From: Eledone cirrhosa
Taxonomy: Eukaryota; Mollusca; Cephalopoda; Octopoda; Eledonidae
Assembly (NCBI GenBank): GCA_964016885.1
Contig: OZ024759.1
Coordinates: 3,755,546 to 3,819,545, forward strand
Reading direction: 5' to 3'
DNA: 64,000 bases
Under the pieces are notes generated by a model. The model was given only the letters and a program-made list of their open reading frames with translations. It did no database searches and was not told the origin of the DNA. This document shows, piece after piece, positions 8,501-22,000 of this stretch. Every line of letters begins with the position of its first letter. Position 1 is the stretch's first letter. The translations under genes and the position numbers were made by a program.

Positions 8501-11500
8501 GTCTACAGTGTCTGTGTGTGTACAGTGTCTGTGTCTACAGTGTCTGAGTCTACAATGTCTGTGTGTCTACAATGCCTGTGTCTACAGTGTCCGTGTGTCT
8601 GTGTCTACAGTGTCTGTGTCTACAATACCTGTGTCTACAGTGTCTGTGTGTCTACAGTCTCTGAGTCTACAATGTCTGTGTGTCTACAATGCCTGTGTCT
8701 ACAGTGTCCGTGTGTCTGTGTCTACAGTGTCTGTGAATACAATGCCTGTGTCTACAGTGTCTGTGTGTCTGTGTCTACAGTGTCTGTGTCTACAGTGTCT
8801 GAGTCTACAATGTCTGTGTGTCTACAGTGTCTGTGTCTACAATGTCTGTGTCTACAGTGTCCGTGTGTCTGTCTACAGTGTCTGTGTGTCTACAGTGTCT
8901 GTGTCTACAGTGACTGTGTGTCTACAGTGTCTGTGTGTCTACAATATGTGTCTACAGTGTCTGTGTCTACAGTGTCTGTGTGTCTACACTGTCTGTCTGT
9001 CTACAGTGTTTGTGTATCTACAGTGTCTGTGTGTCTACAATGTATGTGTGTCTACAGTGTCTGTGTGTCTACGTCTGTGTGTCTACAGTGTCTGTGTGTC
9101 TACAGTGTATGTGTCTCTACATTGTCTGTGTGTCTACAGTGTCTGTGTCTACAGTGTCTGTGTGTCTACAGTGTCTGTGTGTCTACAGTGTCTGTGTGTC
9201 TACAGTGTCTGTGTCTACAGTGTCTGTCTGTCTACAGTGTCTGTGTCTACAGTGTCTGTGTGTCTACAATGTCTGTGTGTCTACAATGTCTGTGTGTCTA
9301 CAGTGTCTGTGTCTACAGTGTCTGTGTGTCTACAGTGTCTGTGTCTACAGTGTCTGTGTGTCCACAGTGTCTGTGTCTACAGTGTCTGTGTGTCTACAGT
9401 GTCTGTGTCTACAGTGTCTGTGTGTCTACAGTGTCTGTGTCTACAGTGTCTGTGTGTCTACAGTGTCTGTGTGTCTACAATGTCTGTGTGTCTACAATGT
9501 CTGTGTGTCTACAGTGTCTGTGTGTCTACAGTGTCTGTGTATCTACAGTGTCTGTGTGTCTACAGTGACTGTGTGTCTACAATGTCTGTGTGTCTACAAT
9601 GTCTGTCTCTACAGTGTCTGTGTATCTACAGTGTCTGTGTGTCTACAATGCCTGTGTCTCTACATTGTCTGTGTCTACAGTGTCTGTGTGTCTACAATGT
9701 CTGTGTGTCTACAATGTCTGTGTCTCTACAGTGTCTGTGTGTCTACAATGTCTGTGTGTTTACAATGTCTGTGTCTACAGTGTCTGTGTGTCTACAGTGT
9801 CTGTGTGTCTACAATATCTGTGTGTCTACAATATCTGTGTGTCTACAGTGTCTGTATCTACAGTGTCTGTGTCTCTACAGTGTCTGTGTCTACAATGTCT
9901 GTGTGTCTAAGGTGTCTGTGTGTCTACAGTGTCTGTGTGTCTACAATGTCTGTGTGTCTACAGTGACTGTGTGTCTACAGTGTCTGTGTGTCTAAAATGT
10001 CTGTGTCTACAGTTTCTGTGTGTCTACAGTGTCTGTGTGTCTACAATGTCTGTGTCTACAGTGTCTGTGTCTACAGTGTCTGTGTGTCTAAAATGTCTGT
10101 GTCTACAGTGACTGTGTGTCTACAGTGTCTACAATGTTTGTGTGTCTACAGTGTCTCTGTGTCTACAATGCCTGTGTCTACAGTGCCTGTGTCTACAATG
10201 ACTGTGTGTCTACAGTGTCTGTGTGTCTACAGTGTCTGTGTCTACAGTGTCTGTGTGTCTACAGTGTCTGTGTGTCTACAGTGTCTGTGTGTCTACAGTG
10301 TCTCTGTGTCTACAATGCCTGTGTCTACAGTGCCTGTGTCTACAATGTCTGTGTGTCTACAGTGTCTGTGTCTACAGTGTCTGTGTGTCTACAGTGTCTG
10401 TGTGTCTACAATGTCTGTGTGTCTACAATGTCTGTGTGTCTACAATGTCTGTGTGTCTACAATGTCTGTGTGTCTACAATGTCTGTGTGTCTACAGTGTC
10501 TGTGTGTCTACAGTGTCTGTGTGTCTACAGTGACTGTATATACAGTGTCTGTGTGTCTACAGTGTCTGTGTGTCTACAGTGTCTGTGTGTCTACAATGTC
10601 TGTGTCTACAGTGTCTGTGTGTCTAAAATGTCTGTGTCTACAGTTACTGTGTGTCTACAGTGTCTGTGTGTCTACAATGTCTGTGTGTCTACAGTGTCTG
10701 TGTGTCTACAGTGTCTGTGTGTCTACAATGTCTGTGTGTCTACAATGTCTGTGTGTCTACAATGTCTGTGTGTCTACAGTGTCTGTGTGTCTACAGTGTC
10801 TGTGTGTCTACAGTGTCTGTGTGTCTACAGTGACTGTATATACAGTGTCTGTGTGTCTACAGTGTCTGTGTGTCTACAGTGTCTGTGTGTCTACAATGCC
10901 TGTGTCTACAGTGTATGTGTGTCTACAGTGTCTGTGTCTACAGTGTCTGAGTCTACAATGTCTGTGTGTCTACAGTGTCTGTGTGTGTACAGTGTCTGTG
11001 TCTACAGTGTCTGTGTCTACAGTGTCTGAGTCTACAATGTCTGTGTGTCTACAATGCCTGTGTCTACAGTGTCTGTGTGTCTGTGTCTACAGTGTCTGTG
11101 ACTACAAAGCCTGTGTCTACAGTGTCTGTGTGTCTACAGTTTCTGTGTCTACAGTGTCTGTGTCTGCAGTGTCTGAGTCTACAATGTCTGTGTGTCTACA
11201 GTGTCTGTGTCTACAGTGTCTGTGTGTCTACAGTGTCTGTGTGTCTACAATGTCTGTGTGTCTACAGTGTCTGTGTGTCTACAATGTCGGTGTGTCTACA
11301 GTGTCTGTGTGTCTACAGTGTATGTGTCTACAGTGACTGTGTGTCTACAGTGTCTGTGTGTCTACAATGTTTGTGTGTCTACAGTGTCTCTGTGTCTACA
11401 ATGCCTGTGTCTACAGTGCCTGTGTCAACAGTGCCTGTGTCTACAATGTCTGTGTGTCTACAGTGTCTGTGTGTCTACAGTGTCTGTGTGTCTACAGTGT

Positions 11501-14500
11501 CTGTGTGTCTACAGTGTCTGTGTTTCTACAGTGTCTGTGTGTCTACAGTGACTGTATATACAGTGTCTGTGTGTCTACAGTGTCTGTGTGTCTACAGTGT
11601 CTGTGTGTCTACAGTGTCTACAGTGTCTGTGTGTCTACAATATCTGTGTCTACAGTGTCTGTGTGTCTAAAATGTCTGTGTCTACAGTGACTGTGTGTCT
11701 ACAGTGTCTGTGTGTCTACAATGTCTGTGTGTCTACAGTGTCTGTGTGTCTACAGTGTCTCTGTGTCTACAATGCCTGTGTCTACAGTGCCTGTGTCTAC
11801 AATGTCTGTGTGTCTACAGTGTCTGTGTGTCTACAGTGTCTATGCCTAAGTGTCTGTGTGTCTACAGTGTCTGTGTCTACAGTGTCTGTGTGTCTACAGT
11901 GTCTGTGTGTCTACAATGTCTGTGTGTCTACAATGTCTGTGTGTCTACAGTGTCTGTGTGTCTACAGTGTCTGTGTGTCTACAGTGACTGTATATACAGT
12001 GTCTGTGTGTCTACAGTGTCTGTGTGTCTACAGTGTCTGTGTGTCTACAATGCCTGTGTCTACAGTGTATGTGTGTCTACAGTGTCTGTGTCTACTGTGT
12101 CTACAGTGTCTGTGTCTACAGTGTCTGAGTCTACAATGTCTGTGTGTCTACAGTGTTTGTGTGTGTACAGTGTCTGTGTCTACAGTGTCTGTGTCTACAG
12201 TGGCTGAGTCTACAATGTCTGTGTGTCTACAATGCCTGTGTCTACAGTGTCTGTGTGTCTGTGTCTACAGTGTCTGTGACTACAAAGCCTGTGTCTACAG
12301 TGTCTGTGTGTCTACAGTGTCTGTGTCTACAGTGTCTGTGTCTGCAGTGTCTGAGTCTACAATGTCTGTGTGTCTACAGTGTCTGTGTCTACAGTGTCTG
12401 TGTGTCTACAGTGTCTGTGTGTCTACAATGTCTGTGTGTCTACAGTGTCTGTGTGTCTACAGTGTCGGTGTGTCTACAGTGTCTGTGTGTCTACAGTGTA
12501 TGTGTCTACAGTGACTGTGTGTCTACAGTGTCTGTGTGTCTACAATGTTTCTGTGTCTACAGTGTCTCTGTGTCTACAATGCCTGTGTCTACAGTGCCTG
12601 TGTCAACAGTGCCTGTGTCTACAATGTCTGTGTGTCTACAGTGTCTGTGTGTCTACAGTGTCTGTGTGTCTACAGTGTCTGTGTGTCTACAGTGTCTGTG
12701 TTTCTACAGTGTCTGTGTGTCTACAGTGACTGTATATACAGTGTCTGTGTGTCTACAGTGTCTGTGTGTCTACAGTGTCTACAGTGTCTGTGTGTCTACA
12801 ATATCTGTGTCTACAGTGTCTGTGTGTCTAAAATGTCTGTGTCTACAGTGACTGTGTGTCTACAGTGTCTGTGTGTCTACAATGTCTGTGTGTCTACAGT
12901 GTCTGTGTGTCTACAGTGTCTCTGTGTCTACAATGCCTGTGTCTACAGTGCCTGTGTCTACAATGTCTGTGTGTCTACAGTGTCTGTGTGTCTACAGTGT
13001 CTATGTCTACAGTGTCTGTGTGTCTACAGTGTCTGTGTCTACAGTGTCTGTGTGTCTACAGTGTCTGTGTGTCTACAGTGTCTATGTCTACAGTGTCTGT
13101 GTGTCTACAGTGTCTATGTCTACAGTGTCTGTGTGTCTACAGTGACTGTATATACAGTGTCTGTGTGTCTACAGTGTTTGTGTGTCTACAGTGTCTGTTT
13201 GTCTACAATGCCTGTGTCTACAGTGTATGTGTGTCTACAGTGTCTGTGTCTACTGTGTCTACAATGTCTGAGTCTACAATGTCTGTGTGTCTACAGTGTC
13301 TGTGTGTGTACAGTGTCTGTGTCTACAGTGTCTGTGTCTACAGTGTCTGAGTCTACAATGCCTGTGTGTCTACAATGCCTGTGTCTACAGTGTCGGGGTG
13401 TCTGTGTCTACAGTGTCTGTGTCTACAATACCTGTGTCTAGAGTGTCTGTGTGTCTACAGTGTCTGAGTCTACAATGTCTGTGTGTCTACAATGCCTGTG
13501 TCTACAGTGTCCGTGTGTCTGTGTCTACAGTGTCTGTGACTACAAAGCCTGTGTCTACAGTGTCTGTGTGTCTACAGTGTCTGTGTCTACAGTGTCTGAG
13601 TCTACAATGTCTGTGTGTCTACAGTGTCTGTGTCTACAGTGTCTGTGTGTCTACAGTGTCTGTGTGTCTACAATGTCTGTGTGTCTACAGTGTCTGTGTG
13701 TCTACAGTGTCTGTGTGTCTACAGTGACTGTGTGTCTACAGTGTCTGTGTGTCTACAATGTTTGTGTGTCTACAGTGTCTCTGTGTCTACAATGCCTGTG
13801 TCTACAGTGCCTGTGTCAACAGTGCCTGTGTCTACAATGTCTGTGTGTCTACAGTGTCTGTGTGTCTACAGTGTCTGTGTGTCTACAGTGTCTGTGTCTA
13901 CAGTGTCTGTGTGTCTACAATGTCTTTGTGTCTACAATGTCTGTGTGTCTACAGTGTCTGTGTCTACAGTGTCTGTGTGTCTACAGTGTCTGTGTCTACA
14001 GTGTCTGTGTGTCTACAGTGTTTGTGTCTACAGTGTCTGTGTGTCTACAGTGTCTGTGTCTACAGTGTCTGTGTGTCTACAGTGTCTGTGTGTCTACACT
14101 GTCTGTGTGTCTACAATGTCTGTGTGTCTACAGTGTCTGTGTGTCTACAGTGTCTGTGTGTCTACAGTGTCTGTGTGTCTACAGTGACTGTGTATCTACA
14201 GTGTCTGTGTGTCTACAATGCCTGTGTCTCTACATTGTCTGTGTCTACAGTGTCTGTGTGTCTACAATGTCTGTGTGTCTACAGTGTCTGTGTGTCTACA
14301 GTGTCTGTGTGTCTACAATGTCTGTGTCTCTACATTGTCTGTGTCTCTACAGTGTCTCTGTCTACAGTGTCTGTGTGTCTACAATGTCTGTGTGTCTACA
14401 ATGTCTGTGTGTCTACAATGTCTGTGTGTCTACAATGTCTGTGTGTCTACAATGTCTGTGTGTCTACAGTGTCTGTGTGTCTACAGTGTCTGTGTGTCTA

Positions 14501-16040
14501 CAGTGTCTGTGTTTCTACAGTGTCTGTGTGTCTACAGTGTCTGTGTGTGTACAGTGTCTGTGTCTACTGTGTCTACAGTGTCTGTGTCTACAGTGTCTGA
14601 GTCTACAATGTCTGTGTGTCTACAGTGTCTGTGTGTGTACAGTGTCTGTGTCTACAGTGTCTGAGTCTACAATGTCTGTGTGTCTACAATGCCTGTGTCT
14701 ACAGTGTCCGTGTGTCTGTGTCTACAGTGTCTGTGTCTACAATACCTGTGTCTACAGTGTCTGTGTGTCTACAGTCTCTGAGTCTACAATGTCTGTGTGT
14801 CTACAATGCCTGTGTCTACAGTGTCCGTGTGTCTGTGTCTACAGTGTCTGTGAATACAATGCCTGTGTCTACAGTGTCTGTGTGTCTGTGTCTACAGTGT
14901 CTGTGTCTACAGTGTCTGAGTCTACAATGTCTGTGTGTCTACAGTGTCTGTGTCTACAATGTCTGTGTCTACAGTGTCCGTGTGTCTGTCTACAGTGTCT
15001 GTGTGTCTACAGTGTCTGTGTCTACAGTGACTGTGTGTCTACAGTGTCTGTGTGTCTACAATATGTGTCTACAGTGTCTGTGTCTACAGTGTCTGTGTGT
15101 CTACACTGTCTGTCTGTCTACAGTGTTTGTGTATCTACAGTGTCTGTGTGTCTACAATGTATGTGTGTCTACAGTGTCTGTGTGTCTACGTCTGTGTGTC
15201 TACAGTGTCTGTGTGTCTACAGTGTATGTGTCTCTACATTGTCTGTGTGTCTACAGTGTCTGTGTCTACAGTGTCTGTGTGTCTACAGTGTCTGTGTGTC
15301 TACAGTGTCTGTGTGTCTACAGTGTCTGTGTGTCTACAGTGTCTGTGTCTACAGTGTCTGTCTGTCTACAGTGTCTGTGTCTACAGTGTCTGTGTGTCTA
15401 CAATGTCTGTGTGTCTACAATGTCTGTGTGTCTACAGTGTCTGTGTCTACAGTGTCTGTGTGTCTACAGTGTCTGTGTCTACAGTGTCTGTGTGTCCACA
15501 GTGTCTGTGTCTACAGTGTCTGTGTGTCTACAGTGTCTGTGTCTACAGTGTCTGTGTGTCTACAGTGTCTGTGTCTACAGTGTCTGTGTGTCTACAGTGT
15601 CTGTGTGTCTACAATGTCTGTGTGTCTACAATGTCTGTGTGTCTACAATGTCTGTGTGTCTACAGTGTCTGTGTGTCTACAGTGTCTGTGTATCTACAGT
15701 GTCTGTGTGTCTACAGTGACTGTGTGTCTACAATGTCTGTGTGTCTACAATGTCTGTGTCTACAGTGTCTGTGTATCTACAGTGTCTGTGTGTCTACAAT
15801 GCCTGTGTCTCTACATTGTCTGTGTCTACAGTGTCTGTGTGTCTACAATGTCTGTGTGTCTACAATGTCTGTGTCTCTACAGTGTCTGTGTGTCTACAAT
15901 GTCTGTGTGTTTACAATGTCTGTGTCTACAGTGTCTGTGTGTCTACAGTGTCTGTGTGTCTACAATATCTGTGTGTCTACAATATCTGTGTGTCTACAGT
16001 GTCTGTATCTACAGTGTCTGTGTGTCTACAATATCTGTGT
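5568..16040. repeat. 10.4-kb higher-order segment, copy 1
   Basis: Landmark variants recur in the next segment at a nearly constant offset. These include tctatgtctagtg near 5708 and 16182, the block beginning tacaatatgtgtctac near 8938 and 19364, and tctatgcctaag near 11838 and 22264. The offset drifts from about 10473 to 10409, in steps close to one unit. Internally the segment repeats itself at 6.1 kb: about 5.6-9.8 kb matches about 11.7-15.9 kb, with a 1.8-kb piece between, giving an A-B-A layout. Confidence 0.8.
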
Positions 16041-19000
16041 GTCTACAATGTCTGTGTGTCTACAGTGTTTGTGTGTCTACAGTGTCTCTGTGTCTACAAT
16101 GCCTGTGTCTACAGTGCCTGTGTCTACAATGTCTGTGTCTACAATGTCTGTGTGTCTACAGTGTCTGTGTGTCTACAGTGTCTATGTCTAGTGTCTGTGT
16201 GTCTACAGTGTCTGTGTCTACAGTGTCTGTGTGTCTACAGTGTCTGTGTGTCTACAATGTCTGTGTGTCTACAATGTCTGTGTGTCTACAGTGTCTGTGT
16301 GTCTACAGTGTCTGTGTGTCTACAGTGTCTGTGTGTCTACAGTGACTGTATATACAGTGTCTGTGTGTCTACAGTGTCTGTGTGTCTACAGTGTCTGTGT
16401 GTCTACAGTGTATGTGTGTCTACAGTGTCTGTGTCTACTGTGTCTACAGTGTCTGTGTCTACAGTGTCTGAGTCTACAATGTCTGTGTGTCTACAGTGTC
16501 TGTGTGTGTACAGTGTCTGTGTCTACAGTGTCTGTGTCTACAGTGTCTGAGTCTACAATGTCTGTGTGTCTACAATGCCTGTGTCTACAGTGTCTGTGTG
16601 TCTGTGTCTACAGTGTCTGTGACTACAAAGCCTGTGTCTACAGTGTCTGTGTGTCTACAGTGTCTGTGTCTACAGTGTCTGTGTCTGCAGTGTCTGAGTC
16701 TACAATGTCTGTGTGTCTACAGTGTCTGTGTCTACAGTGTCTGTGTGTCTACAGTGTCTGTGTGTCTACAATGTCTGTGTGTCTACAGTGTCTGTGTGTC
16801 TACAGTGTCGGTGTGTCTACAGTGTCTGTGTGTCTACAGTGTATGTGTCTACAGTGACTGTGTGTCTACAGTGTCTGTGTGTCTACAATGTTTGTGTGTC
16901 TACAGTGTCTCTGTGTCTACAATGCCTGTGTCTACAGTGCCTGTGTCAACAGTGCCTGTGTCTACAATGTCTGTGTGTCTACAGTGTCTGTGTGTCTACA
17001 GTGTCTGTGTGTCTACAGTGTCTGTGTGTCTACAGTGTCTGTGTTTCTACAGTGTCTGTGTGTCTACAGTGACTGTATATACAGTGTCTGTGTGTCTACA
17101 GTGTCTGTGTGTCTACAGTGTCTACGGTGTCTGTGTGTCTACAATATCTGTGTCTACAGTGTCTGTGTGTCTAAAATGTCTGTGTCTACAGTGACTGTGT
17201 GTCTACAGTGTCTGTGTGTCTACAATGTCTGTGTGTCTACAGTGTCTGTGTGTCTACAGTGTCTCTGTGTCTACAATGCCTGTGTCTACAGTGCCTGTGT
17301 CTACAATGTCTGTGTGTCTACAGTGTCTGTGTGTCTACAGTGTCTATGTCTACAGTGTCTGTGTGTCTACAGTGTCTGTGTCTACAGTGTCTGTGTGTCT
17401 ACAGTGTCTATGTCTACAGTGTCTGTGTGTCTACAGTGTCTATGTCTACAGTGTCTGTGTGTCTACAGTGACTGTATATACAGTGTCTGTGTGTCTACAG
17501 TGTTTGTGTGTCTACAGTGTCTGTTTGTCTACAATGCCTGTGTCTACAGTGTATGTGTGTCTACAGTGTCTGTGTCTACTGTGTCTACAATGTCTGAGTC
17601 TACAATGTCTGTGTGTCTACAGTGTCTGTGTGTGTACAGTGTCTGTGTCTACAGTGTCTGAGTCTACAATGCCTGTGTGTCTACAATGCCTGTGTCTACA
17701 GTGTCCGTGTGTCTGTGTCTACAGTGTCTGTGTCTACAATACCTGTGTCTAGAGTGTCTGTGTGTCTACAGTGTCTGAGTCTACAATGTCTGTGTGTCTA
17801 CAATGCCTGTGTCTACAGTGTCCGTGTGTCTGTGTCTACAGTGTCTGTGACTACAAAGCCTGTGTCTACAGTGTCTGTGTGTCTACAGTGTCTGTGTCTA
17901 CAGTGTCTGAGTCTACAATGTCTGTGTGTCTACAGTGTCTGTGTCTACAGTGTCTGTGTGTCTACAGTGTCTGTGTGTCTACAATGTCTGTGTGTCTACA
18001 GTGTCTGTGTGTCTACAGTGTCTGTGTGTCTACAGTGTATGTGTCTACAGTGACTGTGTGTCTACAGTGTCTGTGTGTCTACAATGTTTGTGTGTCTACA
18101 GTGTCTCTGTGTCTACAATGCCTGTGTCTACAGTGCCTGTGTCAACAGTGCCTGTGTCTACAATGTCTGTGTGTCTACAGTGTCTGTGTGTCTACAGTGT
18201 CTGTGTCTACAGTGTCTGTGTGTCTACAATGTCTTTGTGTCTACAATGTCTGTGTGTCTACAGTGTCTGTGTCTACAGTGTCTGTGTGTCTACAGTGTCT
18301 GTGTCTACAGTGTCTGTGTGTCTACAGTGTCTGTGTGTCTACAGTGTCTGTGTCTACAGTGTCTGTGTGTCTACAGTGTCTGTGTCTACAGTGTCTGTGT
18401 GTCTACAGTGTCTGTGTGTCTACAATGTCTGTGTGTCTACAATGTCTGTGTGTCTACAGTGTCTGTGTGTCTACAGTGTCTGTGTGTCTACAGTGTCTGT
18501 GTGTCTACAGTGACTGTGTATCTACAGTGTCTGTGTGTCTACAATGCCTGTGTCTCTACATTGTCTGTGTCTACAGTGTCTGTGTGTCTACAATGTCTGT
18601 GTGTCTACAGTGTCTGTGTGTCTACAGTGTCTGTGTGTCTACAATGTCTGTGTCTCTACATTGTCTGTGTCTCTACAGTGTATCTGTCTACAGTGTCTGT
18701 GTGTCTACAATGTCTGTGTGTCTACAATGTCTGTGTGTCTACAATGTCTGTGTGTCTACAATGTCTGTGTGTCTACAATGTCTGCGTGTCTACAGTGTCT
18801 CTGTGTCTACAGTGTCTGTGTGTCTACAGTGTCTGTGTTTCTACAGTGTCTGTGTGTCTACAGTGTCTGTGTGTGTACAGTGTCTGTGTCTACTGTGTCT
18901 ACAGTGTCTGTGTCTACAGTGTCTGAGTCTACAATGTCTGTGTGTCTACAGTGTCTGTGTGTGTACAGTGTCTGTGTCTACAGTGTCTGAGTCTACAATG

Positions 19001-22000
19001 TCTGTGTGTCTACAATGCCTGTGTCTACAGTGTCCGTGTGTCTGTGTCTACAGTGTCTGTGTCTACAATACCTGTGTCTACAGTCTCTGAGTCTACAATG
19101 TCTGTGTGTCTACAATGCCTGTGTCTACAGTGTCCGTGTGTCTGTGTCTACAGTGTCTGTGAATACAATGCCTGTGTCTACAGTGTCTGTGTGTCTGTGT
19201 CTACAGGGTCTGTGTCTACAGTGTCTGAGTCTACAATGTCTGTGTGTCTACAGTGTCTGTGTCTACAATGTCTGTGTCTACAGTGTCCGTGTGTCTGTCT
19301 ACAGTGTCTGTGTGTCTACAGTGTCTGTGTCTACAGTGACTGTGTGTCTACAGTGTCTGTGTGTCTACAATATGTGTCTACAGTGTCTGTGTCTACAGTG
19401 TCTGTGTGTCTACACTGTCTGTCTGTCTACAGTGTTTGTGTATCTACAGTGTCTGTGTGTCTACAATGTATGTGTGTCTACAGTGTCTGTGTGTCTACGT
19501 CTGTGTGTCTACAGTGTCTGTGTGTCTACAGTGTATGTGTCTCTACATTGTCTGTGTGTCTACAGTGTCTGTGTCTACAGTGTCTGTGTGTCTACAGTGT
19601 CTGTGTGTCTACAGTGTCTGTGTGTCTACAGTGTCTGTGTCTACAGTGTCTGTCTGTCTACAGTGTCTGTGTCTACAGTGTCTGTGTGTCTACAATGTCT
19701 GTGTGTCTACAATGTCTGTGTGTCTACAGTGTCTGTGTCTACAGTGTCTGTGTGTCTACAGTGTCTGTGTCTACAGTGTCTGTGTGTCCACAGTGTCTGT
19801 GTCTACAGTGTCTGTGTGTCTACAGTGTCTGTGTCTACAGTGTCTGTGTGTCTACAGTGTCTGTGTCTACAGTGTCTGTGTGTCTACAGTGTCTGTGTGT
19901 CTACAATGTCTGTGTGTCTACAATGTCTGTGTGTCTACAGTGTCTGTGTGTCTACAGTGTCTGTGTATCTACAGTGTCTGTGTGTCTACAGTGACTGTGT
20001 GTCTACAATGTCTGTGTGTCTACAATGTCTGTGTCTACAGTGTCTGTGTATCTACAGTGTCTGTGTGTCTACAATGCCTGTGTCTCTACATTGTCTGTGT
20101 CTACAGTGTCTGTGTGTCTACAATGTCTGTGTGTCTACAATGTCTGTGTCTCTACAGTGTCTGTGTGTCTACAATGTCTGTGTGTTTACAATGTCTGTGT
20201 CTACAGTGTCTGTGTGTCTACAGTGTCTGTGTGTCTACAATATCTGTGTGTCTACAATATCTGTGTGTCTACAGTGTCTGTATCTACAGTGTCTGTGTCT
20301 CTACAGTGTCTGTGTCTACAATGTCTGTGTGTCTAAGGTGTCTGTGTGTCTACAGTGTCTGTGTGTCTACAATGTCTGTGTGTCTACAGTGACTGTGTGT
20401 CTACAGTGTCTGTGTGTCTAAAATGTCTGTGTCTACAGTTTCTGTGTGTCTACAGTGTCTGTGTGTCTACAATGTCTGTGTCTACAGTGTCTGTGTCTAC
20501 AGTGTCTGTGTGTCTAAAATGTCTGTGTCTACAGTGACTGTGTGTCTACAGTGTCTACAATATTTGTGTGTCTACAGTGTCTCTGTGTCTACAATGCCTG
20601 TGTCTACAGTGCCTGTGTCTACAATGACTGTGTGTCTACAGTGTCTGTGTGTCTACAGTGTCTGTGTCTACAGTGTCTGTGTGTCTACAGTGTCTGTGTG
20701 TCTACAGTGTCTGTGTGTCTACAGTGTCTCTGTGTCTACAATGCCTGTGTCTACAGTGCCTGTGTCTACAATGTCTGTGTGTCTACAGTGTCTGTGTCTA
20801 CAGTGTCTGTGTGTCTACAGTGTCTGTGTGTCTACAATGTCTGTGTGTCTACAATGTCTGTGTGTCTACAATGTCTGTGTGTCTACAATGTCTGTGTGTC
20901 TACAATGTCTGTGTGTCTACAGTGTCTGTGTGTCTACAGTGTCTGTGTGTCTACAGTGACTGTATATACAGTGTCTGTGTGTCTACAGTGTCTGTGTGTC
21001 TACAGTGTCTGTGTGTCTACAATGTCTGTGTCTACAGTGTCTGTGTGTCTAAAATGTCTGTGTCTACAGTTACTGTGTGTCTACAGTGTCTGTGTGTCTA
21101 CAATGTCTGTGTGTCTACAGTGTCTGTGTGTCTACAGTGTCTGTGTGTCTACAATGTCTGTGTGTCTACAATGTCTGTGTGTCTACAATGTCTGTGTGTC
21201 TACAGTGTCTGTGTGTCTACAGTGTCTGTGTGTCTACAGTGTCTGTGTGTCTACAGTGACTGTATATACAGTGTCTGTGTGTCTACAGTGTCTGTGTGTC
21301 TACAGTGTCTGTGTGTCTACAATGCCTGTGTCTACAGTGTATGTGTGTCTACAGTGTCTGTGTCTACAGTGTCTGAGTCTACAATGTCTGTGTGTCTACA
21401 GTGTCTGTGTGTGTACAGTGTCTGTGTCTACAGTGTCTGTGTCTACAGTGTCTGAGTCTACAATGTCTGTGTGTCTACAATGCCTGTGTCTACAGTGTCT
21501 GTGTGTCTGTGTCTACAGTGTCTGTGACTACAAAGCCTGTGTCTACAGTGTCTGTGTGTCTACAGTTTCTGTGTCTACAGTGTCTGTGTCTGCAGTGTCT
21601 GAGTCTACAATGTCTGTGTGTCTACAGTGTCTGTGTCTACAGTGTCTGTGTGTCTACAGTGTCTGTGTGTCTACAATGTCTGTGTGTCTACAGTGTCTGT
21701 GTGTCTACAATGTCGGTGTGTCTACAGTGTCTGTGTGTCTACAGTGTATGTGTCTACAGTGACTGTGTGTCTACAGTGTCTGTGTGTCTACAATGTTTGT
21801 GTGTCTACAGTGTCTCTGTGTCTACAATGCCTGTGTCTACAGTGCCTGTGTCAACAGTGCCTGTGTCTACAATGTCTGTGTGTCTACAGTGTCTGTGTGT
21901 CTACAGTGTCTGTGTGTCTACAGTGTCTGTGTGTCTACAGTGTCTGTGTTTCTACAGTGTCTGTGTGTCTACAGTGACTGTATATACAGTGTCTGTGTGT